Shown piece after piece: positions 1 to 5,597 of a stretch of 33,536 nt of DNA. Every line of letters begins with the position of its first letter. Within the stretch, counting starts at the first letter, position 1. This DNA comes from an actinobacterium LLX17 (GTDB taxonomy: Bacteria > Actinomycetota > Actinomycetes > Propionibacteriales > Nocardioidaceae). Position numbers and translations under genes: made by a program. The notes under the pieces are model-generated. The model had not been told where the DNA came from and ran no database searches. It was given only the letters and a program-made list of their open reading frames with translations. The stretch lies in assembly GCA_000471045.1 (NCBI GenBank), contig KI301992.1, positions 1,381,470 through 1,415,005 on the forward strand. Reading direction: 5' to 3'.

Positions 1-431
1 GCCTGTGCAGCCTCCGGCTGCGCCGCCTCGGGCGCCGGGGTCGACTCGACCGGGGCGGCCTCGGCAGCCGCGGGCTCGGGAGCCTTCGGAGCACGAGGAC
101 CCGGACGAGGTCCCGGGGTCGCCGGGGACTGGGGCGCGGAGGCTGCAGGAGCCTCGGGTGCCGCCGCCTCGGCGGGCGCTGCGGGTGCCGCAGCCGTGGC
201 CTCGGGCGCAGGCTCAGCAGCGGGGGCCGCGGCCTTCTTGGCCGGGGCCTTCTTCTTCGCGCCGCTGGCGCGCAACGCGTCGCCGTGCTCCTCGTTGAGA
301 CGACGCACGACGGGCGCCTCGACGGTGGAGGACGCCGACTTCACGTACTCACCCATGTCTTGCAGGGTGGACAGGACCAACTTGCTGGGAACACCGAACT
401 CTTTGGCGAGCTCGTGGACTCTGACAGCCAC
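1..431 (-). CDS. infB: Translation initiation factor IF-2, N-terminal part (cut by window edge)
   Basis: IF-2 is the GTPase that brings initiator fMet-tRNA to the 30S subunit and promotes subunit joining. Only the first ~143 codons are here; the GTPase core lies beyond position 1. The visible N-terminus ([17 protein letters not shown], then [19 protein letters not shown]) is the conserved IF2_N helical domain. From about residue 60 it runs into the Lys/Ala/Pro/Glu-rich linker ([12 protein letters not shown], then many PAAEP-type repeats) typical of actinobacterial IF-2. The start is GTG at 431-429, with AAGGAG four bases upstream. It is the last visible gene of rimP-nusA-ylxR-infB, separated from ylxR by 158 bp. 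That gap holds two hairpins, one of which includes the ribosome binding site. Confidence 0.95.
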   Translation of the reverse strand, partial: MAVRVHELAKEFGVPSKLVLSTLQDMGEYVKSASSTVEAPVVRRLNEEHGDALRASGAKKKAPAKKAAAPAAEPAPEATAAAPAAPAEAAAPEAPAASAPQSPATPGPRPGPRAPKAPEPAAAEAAPVESTPAPEAAQPEAAQ

Positions 432-435
432 TTTT

Positions 436-464
436 CTCCTTCGGGGGGCCTGACCCCGAAGGAG
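436..464 (-). promoter_or_regulatory. Hairpin sequestering the infB Shine-Dalgarno
   Basis: On the minus strand CTCCTTCGGGG (464-454) and CCCCGAAGGAG (446-436) form a perfect 11-bp stem with a 7-nt loop. The 3' arm contains the AAGGAG Shine-Dalgarno, followed by AAAA and the GTG start. If it forms in the mRNA, the ribosome binding site would be closed. The pairing is seen directly; a translational control role is inferred. No U-run follows, so it does not look like an intrinsic terminator. Confidence 0.6.
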
Positions 465-544
465 GGATCAGACCAGGTTGACGTACACGTTCATCGGAAC
501 GAACTCATCGACTGCTCATGAGCAAGTGCTCCGTTTCCGGTTGC

Positions 545-570
545 GGGGTGCCCCCGTGTGGGGCGACCCC
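545..570 (-). terminator. Imperfect GC-rich hairpin in the ylxR-infB gap
   Basis: GGGGTCGCCCC and GGGGGCACCCC flank a 4-nt loop about 20 nt after the ylxR stop, giving roughly nine pairs with a two-base internal mismatch. It has no U-tract. It could be a weak terminator or attenuator that lowers infB expression, or simply an mRNA structure. Confidence 0.3.
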
Positions 571-589
571 CTTGGTCTGTTCTTGCAGG

Positions 590-856
590 TCAGGTGGTGC
601 TGCTCTCCTGGACGAGCTCCTCCACCAGGTGGAGGTCGAGCGGTCCCTCCGTGCGGAGGGCCCGGCCGAACGCCTTGCGGCGTCTCGCCAGGTCCAGGCA
701 CGCCGGGTCGGGATGCAGATGGGCACCTCGTCCCGGCAACGAGCGCCTCCGATCCGGCGTCACGACGATGGCGTCGGGCGACGAAATGGCGACCACTCTC
801 ACCAGGGTGGTCGTGGACGCGCGCTCTCGACAACCGATGCACGTGCGCCAGACCAC
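590..856 (-). CDS. ylxR: YlxR/RnpM-family (DUF448) RNA-binding protein
   Basis: A small basic protein of 88 residues. The family lies between nusA and infB in many Gram-positives and has been linked to RNase P modulation (RnpM). The family's N-terminal motif is present (RTCIGCRERASTTTLVRVV, with the C-x-x-C-R cluster), as is the second motif (GRGAHLHPDPACLDLARRRK), so the whole domain is there. The start is GTG at 856-854, eight bases after the nusA stop. A TAGACT hexamer that contains the nusA stop codon lies 5 nt upstream of this GTG, so an internal leaderless promoter is possible. No strong Shine-Dalgarno is seen, and translational coupling to nusA is the simpler explanation. Confidence 0.9.
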   Translation of the reverse strand: MVWRTCIGCRERASTTTLVRVVAISSPDAIVVTPDRRRSLPGRGAHLHPDPACLDLARRRKAFGRALRTEGPLDLHLVEELVQESSTT

Positions 857-864
857 CGACGAGT

Positions 865-1956
865 CTACCCCCTGCGCGATGGTGCAGCTCCCCCCGGCCC
901 GTTCCCGCGACGCTCGGTCTCGCCCCCGGCGGGGGCGGTGTCGGAGCGGATGTCGATGCGCCAGCCGGTGAGCTTCGCGGCGAGGCGGGCGTTCTGGCCC
1001 TCCTTGCCGATCGCCAGCGAGAGCTGGAAGTCCGGCACGATCACGCGAGCGGAGCGGGTGGCCTCGTCGACGACGGTGACGCTGTTGACCCGCGAGGGCG
1101 ACAGCGCGTAACCGATGAACTCGGCCGGGTCGTCGCTGTGGTCGACGATGTCGATCTTCTCGCCGTGCAGCTCGTGCATGACGTTGCGCACGCGCTGACC
1201 CATCGGTCCGATGCAGGCGCCCTTGGCGTTGACACCGGGACGGGTCGCGCGGACCGCGATCTTGGTGCGGTGGCCGGCCTCACGGGCGATGGCGACGACC
1301 TCGACGGTGCCGTCGGCGATCTCGGGCACCTCGAGCGCGAACAGCAGCTTCACGAGGTTGGGGTGCGTGCGGGAGACCTTGACGCGCGGGCCGCGCATGC
1401 CCTTCTCGACCTCGTACACGTAGGCCTTGATGCGCTCGCCGTGCGCGTACTTCTCCTCGGCGACGCGCTCGGCCGACGGCAGCAGCGCCTCGACGCGGCC
1501 GAGGTCGATCATCACGTCGCCGGGCACGCGGCCCTGCTGGATGACGCCGGAGACGATGTCGCCGACCTTGCCGGAGAACTCGCCGAACTTCGACTCGTCC
1601 TCGGCCTCGCGCAGGCGCTGCATGATCACCTGACGCGCGATGGCGGCGGCGAAGCGACCGAAGTCGTCAGGGGTGTCGTCGAACTCGGCGGTGTAGGTGG
1701 GGCCGGTCGGCGCGGCGACCGCGGCGGTCTCGCCCTCGGCTGCGTCGGCGGCGGGCTCCTCCTGCGGGAGCCGGTCCTTGGCCCACACGACGACGTGGCC
1801 GGTGCCGCGGTCCAGCTCGACGCGTGCGTTCGACCGGGCGTCCGGGGTCTTGTGGTACGCCGAGAGCAGGGCCTGCTCGATGGCCTCCACGACCACGTCG
1901 AACGACAGGTCCTTCTCACGCTCCAGGGCGCGCAGCGCGTTCATGTCGATGTCCAT
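865..1956 (-). CDS. nusA: Transcription termination/antitermination factor NusA
   Basis: NusA binds RNA polymerase and nascent RNA and controls pausing, termination and rRNA antitermination. The 363 residues show the N-terminal RNAP-binding domain (1 to about 130, MDIDMNALRALEREKDLSF at the start), an S1 domain from about residue 131 (GDIVSGVIQQGRVPGDVMID) and two KH domains (KGACIGPMGQRVRNVMHEL; IGKEGQNARLAAKLTGWRI). It lacks the C-terminal acidic repeats of proteobacterial NusA, as is normal for actinobacteria. A short acidic Ala-rich insert (EEPAADAAEGE) sits in the N-domain. The start ATG at 1956 follows AAGGACG with good spacing. The next ATG, four codons in, is less well placed. The start lies one base after the rimP stop. 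Confidence 0.97.
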   Translation of the reverse strand: MDIDMNALRALEREKDLSFDVVVEAIEQALLSAYHKTPDARSNARVELDRGTGHVVVWAKDRLPQEEPAADAAEGETAAVAAPTGPTYTAEFDDTPDDFGRFAAAIARQVIMQRLREAEDESKFGEFSGKVGDIVSGVIQQGRVPGDVMIDLGRVEALLPSAERVAEEKYAHGERIKAYVYEVEKGMRGPRVKVSRTHPNLVKLLFALEVPEIADGTVEVVAIAREAGHRTKIAVRATRPGVNAKGACIGPMGQRVRNVMHELHGEKIDIVDHSDDPAEFIGYALSPSRVNSVTVVDEATRSARVIVPDFQLSLAIGKEGQNARLAAKLTGWRIDIRSDTAPAGGETERRGNGPGGAAPSRRG

Positions 1957-1957
1957 C

Positions 1958-2437
1958 TCAGACGTCCTTCCGGTTCAGCTCGACCTGCACCAGGGCGCGG
2001 GTGATGTCGGACAGTGCGATGGTGCGTTCGCGGCCACCGACCGCGAGGACGACGCGTTCGTCGTCGTTGCCGACGATGCGTCCGGTCAGGGCTCCGCCCT
2101 TGCCACCGCTGCCGTCGGAGACGGTGACCTTGACGAGGCGGCCATGGTTGCGGTGCCAGTGGCGCGGCAGGGTCAGCGGTCGGTCGACCCCGCGCGTGGT
2201 GACCTCAAGGGTGAACGGCGCCTGGCCGAGGACCTTCTGCGCGATCGGGTCGGTGTCGAGCGCTGCCGAGACCTCGCGCGAGATCTCGGCGAGGCGGTCG
2301 AGGTTGACCCCGCCCTCGGCGTCGACGACGACCCGCAGCATGCGGTTGCCGGACCCTCCGCCGAGGGTCACGTCGTCGAGATCGAGCCCGTGTGCTGCGA
2401 CGAGGTCGGTGAGCACGGCCGTCAGGCGGTCGTCCAC
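1958..2437 (-). CDS. rimP: Ribosome maturation factor RimP
   Basis: RimP assists 30S subunit maturation. The 159-residue product begins VDDRLTAVLTDLVAAHGLDL and carries the family core FTLEVTTRGVDRPLTLPRHW (usual form YTLEVSSPGLDRPL), followed by the C-terminal SH3-like barrel ending in VQVELNRKDV. The reading frame stays open to a GTG at 2500, but GTG at 2437 is chosen because GGAGG lies 4 nt upstream and the RimP homology begins there. First gene of the operon with nusA, ylxR and infB. Confidence 0.95.
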   Translation of the reverse strand: MDDRLTAVLTDLVAAHGLDLDDVTLGGGSGNRMLRVVVDAEGGVNLDRLAEISREVSAALDTDPIAQKVLGQAPFTLEVTTRGVDRPLTLPRHWHRNHGRLVKVTVSDGSGGKGGALTGRIVGNDDERVVLAVGGRERTIALSDITRALVQVELNRKDV

Positions 2438-2455
2438 GGTGCCTCCAGTTTTCTG

Positions 2456-2527
2456 CCTCCCGAGGGGAGGGGTCGAGGCGCCGTGTTCAGTTGTCGGCAC
2501 CTGCGGGCAAGTGTCGACCCCACCCTA
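2456..2527 (-). promoter_or_regulatory. Putative rimP promoter (-10) and leader hairpin
   Basis: On the minus strand a TAGGGT hexamer (2527-2522) could be the -10 of the rimP operon, giving a leader of about 80 nt. Within the leader, CCTCCC (2470-2465) and GGGAGG (2461-2456) form a 6-bp hairpin with a 3-nt loop just upstream of the GGAGG Shine-Dalgarno. I see no clear -35. The rest of the 2438-2555 gap is shared with the divergent promoter at 2544. Confidence 0.3.
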
Positions 2528-2543
2528 GCCGACCGGCGCCGGG

Positions 2544-2549
2544 TAGCCT
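2544..2549 (+). promoter_or_regulatory. Leaderless -10 (TAGCCT) for the Tat-signal gene
   Basis: TAGCCT ends 6 nt before the GTG at 2556. This is the spacing expected if transcription begins at the start codon. There is no Shine-Dalgarno. The -35 is not recognisable. Confidence 0.5.
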
Positions 2550-2555
2550 GCCACC

Positions 2556-2978
2556 GTGACTCGGCGCCGAACGTTCCTGATCGGTGGCGCGGGCGCGGCA
2601 GCCGTGCTGGCCGCCGGTGGCGTGCAGGCGGCCGGTCGCTGGGATGACGTGGCTCGCTGGGCTGGCATCGATCCCGTGCCGCGTCCGACCGATGCGGACC
2701 GTGCGCTGCTCGCCGAGGCGGCCGAGGACCAGGCGGCTCTCGTCGCACTCGCGTCCGGCGGCGACCCCGCGCTGCTCGCCCTGCTCAGTGAGCAGCTCGA
2801 CGCTCTGGGTGGTTCCGCCACGGGCGCCTCCCCCAGCACGGCGCCCCTCTCGGTGGCTCTCGCCGCATCGGCCGAGCTGCGCACGAACCAGGCGCTCGAG
2901 GCAGACTCCCCGGACCTCGCGCGCACCCTCGGCTCCATCGCCGTCGGGCTGCGTGTCCTCGCAGGGACCACCGCATGA
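2556..2978 (+). CDS. Tat-exported alanine-rich protein, partner of a ferritin-like protein
   Basis: 140 residues with a twin-arginine signal (RRRTFLIGGAGAAAVLAAGG, residues 3-22), then a mature region of about 115 residues that is almost all predicted helix and rich in Ala/Leu/Glu (DADRALLAEAAEDQAALVAL). No catalytic motif is recognised. There is no cysteine at the cleavage site, so it is not a lipoprotein. It overlaps the next gene by ATGA. From memory, M. tuberculosis has an equivalent pair of alanine-rich proteins between rimP and proS, so the location is conserved. The helical content and the coupling suggest a divergent ferritin-like or helical-bundle protein acting outside the membrane; function unknown. 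Confidence 0.75.
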   Translation: MTRRRTFLIGGAGAAAVLAAGGVQAAGRWDDVARWAGIDPVPRPTDADRALLAEAAEDQAALVALASGGDPALLALLSEQLDALGGSATGASPSTAPLSVALAASAELRTNQALEADSPDLARTLGSIAVGLRVLAGTTA

Positions 2979-3367
2979 ACGCGCCGTCGCTCGACCTCGT
3001 CCTTGCGCTGGAGCACGAGGCCGTGTGGACCTACGGCCTCGTCGGCGGCGCCGTGCCGTCCTTGCGCTCGGCGGCCGAGGCCGCGTGGCGCGCGCACCGC
3101 ACGGAGCGCGACCGGTTGCTGCGTGAGGTGAAGGAACCTGTTCCGCCGCAGCCGGCCTACGAGCCGACCACGGTCGCGGGCGAGGCCGAGGCGCGCGAGC
3201 GGTTGCAAGACCTCGAGGGTCGCATCGCCGCCGCGTGGGTCCGCGTCGTCGGCGAGGCGCTGACCGGCAAGGACCGGCAGGACGCACTGTCAAGGCTCGA
3301 GGCCGCGGAGACCGCTCGGCTCGCCTGGGGCGGCGCGCTCGTCGCCTTCCCCGGCCTCGACGCGTGA
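2975..3367 (+). CDS. Ferritin-like (DUF4439-type) protein
   Basis: 130 residues with no signal peptide. The N-terminal helix LVLALEHEAVWTYGLVGG has the E-H-E-A-x-x-x-Y pattern seen in ferritin-like DUF4439 proteins, followed by a second helix with H/E residues (AAEAAWRAHRTERDRLLREV) and two further long helices ending in ETARLAWGGALVAFPG. This is consistent with a small four-helix bundle. Metal binding is plausible from E13, H14 and E15 plus downstream acidic residues but is unproven. Coupled through ATGA to the upstream Tat-signal gene. One partner carries an export signal and the other does not, so co-export as a folded complex through Tat is an attractive inference. Confidence 0.75.
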   Translation: MNAPSLDLVLALEHEAVWTYGLVGGAVPSLRSAAEAAWRAHRTERDRLLREVKEPVPPQPAYEPTTVAGEAEARERLQDLEGRIAAAWVRVVGEALTGKDRQDALSRLEAAETARLAWGGALVAFPGLDA

Positions 3368-3373
3368 CGCGTG

Positions 3374-3748
3374 TCAGACCTCCAGGGCGACCAGCAGCGT
3401 CAGCACGGCGAGCACGAGCGTGACCGGCACCATCGTGTAGCGCTCCGGTCGGCTGCGGGACGCGGCGTTGAGGCCGATGCCGACGACGAAGTAGCCGAGA
3501 ACGACCCAGATGGCGATGTCGGCGAAGCCCAGCGGGAACACCGACGTGCGCCCGGCACGGTCCAGCACGATGACGGCGATCAGCGCGTAGATACCGATGC
3601 CCGCCAGGCTGCCGAGCCGCAGCTTCGTCGGCAGCACCCGGTGGTGGCCGCCCCACGCGAACTGGCCGATCGGCGCACCCAGCGCCAGGGCCAGCTGGAA
3701 GATGCTGAGCAGGACGAGGGCTCCGACAAGGAGGTACGCGGCGATCAC
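3374..3748 (-). CDS. Four-helix integral membrane protein, unknown function
   Basis: 124 residues with four hydrophobic segments at roughly 2-22, 46-64, 76-95 and 106-123 (for example IAAYLLVGALVLLSIFQLAL and TMVPVTLVLAVLTLLVALEV). Charged loops carry HHRVLPTKLRLG and NAASRSRPERY. No family motif is recognised and it has no obvious transporter or enzyme residues. The start is GTG at 3748-3746, supported by a TAGGCT hexamer ending 6 nt upstream and the lack of a Shine-Dalgarno. It stands alone, convergent with the ferritin-like gene (6-bp gap) and divergent from the hydrolase at 3876. Confidence 0.75.
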   Translation of the reverse strand: MIAAYLLVGALVLLSIFQLALALGAPIGQFAWGGHHRVLPTKLRLGSLAGIGIYALIAVIVLDRAGRTSVFPLGFADIAIWVVLGYFVVGIGLNAASRSRPERYTMVPVTLVLAVLTLLVALEV

Positions 3749-3754
3749 CCGACG

Positions 3755-3760
3755 AGCCTA
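3755..3760 (-). promoter_or_regulatory. Leaderless -10 (TAGGCT) for the membrane protein gene
   Basis: TAGGCT (minus strand) ends 6 nt before the GTG at 3748. The 15-mer CTGACCGCCTAGGCT containing it also occurs at the equivalent place upstream of the GTG at 8592. A weak -35 (GATGAC, 3783-3778) would lie inside the large inverted repeat. Confidence 0.55.
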
Positions 3761-3763
3761 GGC

Positions 3764-3809
3764 GGTCAGCCAGCAACGTCATCCGCGCCGATGAGGTTGC
3801 TGACTGACC
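3764..3809. repeat. 46-bp imperfect palindrome between divergent genes
   Basis: The left arm is GGTCAG-c-CAGCAAC-g-TCATC (3764-3783) and the right arm GATGA-g-GTTGCTG-a-CTGACC (3790-3809). Eighteen of 20 arm positions pair around a 6-bp centre (CGCGCC). It lies upstream of both likely transcription starts, so it would act as DNA (for example a dimeric regulator site) rather than as an RNA hairpin. It covers the -35 position of the membrane protein gene. Confidence 0.7.
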
Positions 3810-3830
3810 GCTTCGCGGGGGCGATCTTCC

Positions 3831-3860
3831 TTGCCCAGCAGTTGCCCAGCGCTGCCCTGC
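3831..3860 (+). repeat. Three helically phased short direct repeats upstream of the hydrolase
   Basis: TTGCCCAGC at 3831-3839 and again at 3842-3850, with a looser copy CTGCCCTGC at 3852-3860. Offsets are 11 and 10 bp, close to one helical turn. They end just before a CAGGCT hexamer (3864-3869) that sits 6 nt from the ATG at 3876 and may be a weak leaderless -10. An operator or activator array is a reasonable guess. Confidence 0.45.
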
Positions 3861-3875
3861 TGACAGGCTGGTGAC

Positions 3876-4550
3876 ATGCCCATCACCGAGGAGTACACGC
3901 CCGGCCGCTTGATCGACGTGCACGGCGACGGCGACCGCGGGGTCGTGCTGCTGTGGCACGGCAAGGGGGCCAGCTCGAGGCCCGAGCTGGTCGGTCTCGG
4001 AGAGGCGATCGCGGCGCACGGGTTCCGTGTCGCCGTGCCCGACTGGGACTGGGACGCCGACGACAGCAGCACCGCACTGTTGGCCTCCCTCTCGTACGCC
4101 CGTCGTTTGGCAGGCGGCATCAGCGCCGGCCCTCAGGACGTCGTGCTGGTGGGCTGGTCGCTGGGCGGAACCGCAGCGCTGGGCCTCGTCGCTGCGCTCG
4201 ACGAACCGGTCGCGCGCCTGGTCCTCCTCGCCCCCGCCGATGCACCGGGGGCGTTGGTCCCGTTCACCGGTGAGCCGCTGCCCGATCCCTTCCCCGACAG
4301 GTCCGCTCGGCCCGAGGTGGAGCTCGTGGTCCCGGTGAACGACGACGTGGTGCCGCCCGACATGGTGCGCGGACTCGCCGACCGCCTGACGGCCGCCGGC
4401 TGGTCGGCCACGTCCACCGACCTCGACGCGGACCACTGGTCCGTCGCCATGACCAGGTTCGACGTCGAAGCAGACCGGGGCGTCGCCGCCGACGACCCCG
4501 CTGCCCTCGCGGTCGGACAGCGGGTCGCCGCGATCGTCGCCGCCTCCTAG
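3876..4550 (+). CDS. Alpha/beta-hydrolase fold protein (dienelactone hydrolase/esterase-like)
   Basis: 224 residues. The nucleophile elbow is GWSLGG (about residue 92) after the strand QDVVLV. The oxyanion-region motif LLWHGKGASSRPEL sits near residue 25. A late strand VELVVPVNDDVVPPDMV supplies the acid candidate (Asp in NDDVV) and LDADHWS supplies the catalytic His, so a Ser-Asp-His triad is complete. No signal peptide; cytoplasmic. The substrate cannot be told from sequence. It stands alone, ends 4 bp before the convergent frameshifted gene, and has unusual repeats upstream (3764-3860). Confidence 0.85.
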   Translation: MPITEEYTPGRLIDVHGDGDRGVVLLWHGKGASSRPELVGLGEAIAAHGFRVAVPDWDWDADDSSTALLASLSYARRLAGGISAGPQDVVLVGWSLGGTAALGLVAALDEPVARLVLLAPADAPGALVPFTGEPLPDPFPDRSARPEVELVVPVNDDVVPPDMVRGLADRLTAAGWSATSTDLDADHWSVAMTRFDVEADRGVAADDPAALAVGQRVAAIVAAS

Positions 4551-4554
4551 GGCC

Positions 4555-4954
4555 TCAGGCGCGAAGCTCGTCGATCAGCGGCTGGTAGAGACGCTCCTTG
4601 CAGCGGCCCACGAACATGCCGTCGAGCTCCATGCGGCGGCCACCGGGGAGCGTGAAGATCAACCGCTCGGTCATCATCTTGCGCACCACCTCGAGCTTCA
4701 GACCCTCGCGGGCCCAGGTCTCGAAGGGCGCGATCACTCGCAGCTGATCGCCGTGGAAGCCCACCGGCTCCACCTCCAGCAGGTGCAGAGCGCTGGGCGT
4801 GAGCACCCGCGCGCGCCGCCTGCTTGGCGACGACCCCGGCGCGGTTCAGCAGAGCCACGGTGACGACGGGCTCGGACACGTGCGGCGCACAGGCCTCGGT
4901 CCATGCCGCGTGGTACTCGACCGGGGTCGGCATGGGGCTCTTCTTCGTGAACAT
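4555..4954 (-). pseudogene. Frameshifted small gene of unknown function
   Basis: Translation would begin at ATG 4954 (MFTKKSPMPTPVEYHAAW), which has AAGGAG 6 nt upstream. This frame is protein-like to about position 4810 (VALLNRAGVVAKQAARA), then becomes Arg/Gly/Pro-rich nonsense. A protein-like continuation (LTPSALHLLEVEPVGFHGDQ to LYQPLIDELRA) lies one frame away from 4806 to 4555. Removing one G from the GCGCGCGCGGGTG tract (around 4804-4815, minus strand) restores one protein of about 132 residues. No family is recognised; the C-terminal half looks like a beta-rich domain (TERLIFTLPGGRRMELDGMF). This is either a real frameshift or a sequencing indel. Two separate genes is less likely because the first frame has no nearby stop. 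Confidence 0.65.
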
Positions 4955-5042
4955 CGTGTGCTCCTTCGTCGTGGTGTGACTGTTGGAGCCACAGGCCGCC
5001 AAGGCCTTGCGCTTTCTTCTCTTCCCCGCCCAGATTCAGCTC

Positions 5043-5048
5043 TAGTCT
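5043..5048 (+). promoter_or_regulatory. Leaderless -10 (TAGTCT) for the DHFR-like gene
   Basis: TAGTCT ends 6 nt before the ATG at 5055, and no Shine-Dalgarno is present. TAGTCTGACG recurs at the same position before the histidine kinase start at 14204. Confidence 0.55.
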
Positions 5049-5054
5049 GACGAG

Positions 5055-5597
5055 ATGCGACCGCTCCGGTATTCGATCAACCTCACCCTCGACGGGAGCT
5101 GTGACCACACGGCCATCGAGCCGGACGAGGAGCTCCACCAGCGCGCTGCCCAGATGATCGAGCGCGCCGACGCCCTGATCTTCGGGCGGGTGACCTACGG
5201 GATGATGGAGGAGGGCTGGCGCGGACCGGCGCCGGCCGGCAGGCCCGACTGGATGGAACCCTTCGCCCGGAGCATCGACGCGAAGCAGAAGTACGTCGTC
5301 TCCAGCACTCTGGACGACGTCGACTGGAACGCCGAGCTCCTACCTGACGACTTCGGCGCGGCCGTCCAGCGACTGAAGGACGAGCCTGGCGATGGGCTCT
5401 TCACCGGCGGCGTCCAGCTTCCCCAGGCCTTGGCCGAGCTGGGCCTGATCGACGAGTACGAGCTCGTGGTGCACCCGCGGATCGCGGGCCACGGCCGGCG
5501 GTTCTTCGAAGGCCTCTCTCAGCACGTGGACCTGAAGCTCGTGGACCGCTACGAGTACGCCTCCGGAGCCGTGGCCCTCACCTACGAAGCTCGCTGA
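5055..5597 (+). CDS. Dihydrofolate reductase-like / RibD C-terminal-domain oxidoreductase
   Basis: 180 residues of the RibD-C/DHFR-like fold, a family of probable NADPH-dependent reductases often of unknown substrate. Features are the N-terminal strand [14 protein letters not shown], the nucleotide-binding segment [20 protein letters not shown] (family pattern A-D-x-x-x-x-G-R-x-T-Y), [12 protein letters not shown], the G-G-x-x-L motif in [20 protein letters not shown], and [16 protein letters not shown] near the C-terminus. The role is not deducible; most such actinobacterial genes are not essential folate DHFRs. Its 3' end overlaps the convergent proS gene by 20 bp. Confidence 0.85.
   Translation: MRPLRYSINLTLDGSCDHTAIEPDEELHQRAAQMIERADALIFGRVTYGMMEEGWRGPAPAGRPDWMEPFARSIDAKQKYVVSSTLDDVDWNAELLPDDFGAAVQRLKDEPGDGLFTGGVQLPQALAELGLIDEYELVVHPRIAGHGRRFFEGLSQHVDLKLVDRYEYASGAVALTYEAR

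Noticed and set aside
1..250. Dense short repeats that could suggest a repeat array
   Set aside because: They encode the Ala/Pro/Lys linker of IF-2; no regular spacer structure, so not CRISPR.
478..2004. Long open frame on the plus strand antisense to nusA/ylxR
   Set aside because: Product is Arg/Gly/Val/Asp-rich low-complexity sequence mirroring nusA codons; high G+C leaves antisense frames open. No start signal and no family match.
2487..4436. 649-codon minus-strand frame spanning several small plus-strand genes
   Set aside because: The plus-strand genes have Tat, ferritin-like and hydrolase motifs plus promoter signals; the long frame is Arg/Gly/Ala nonsense.
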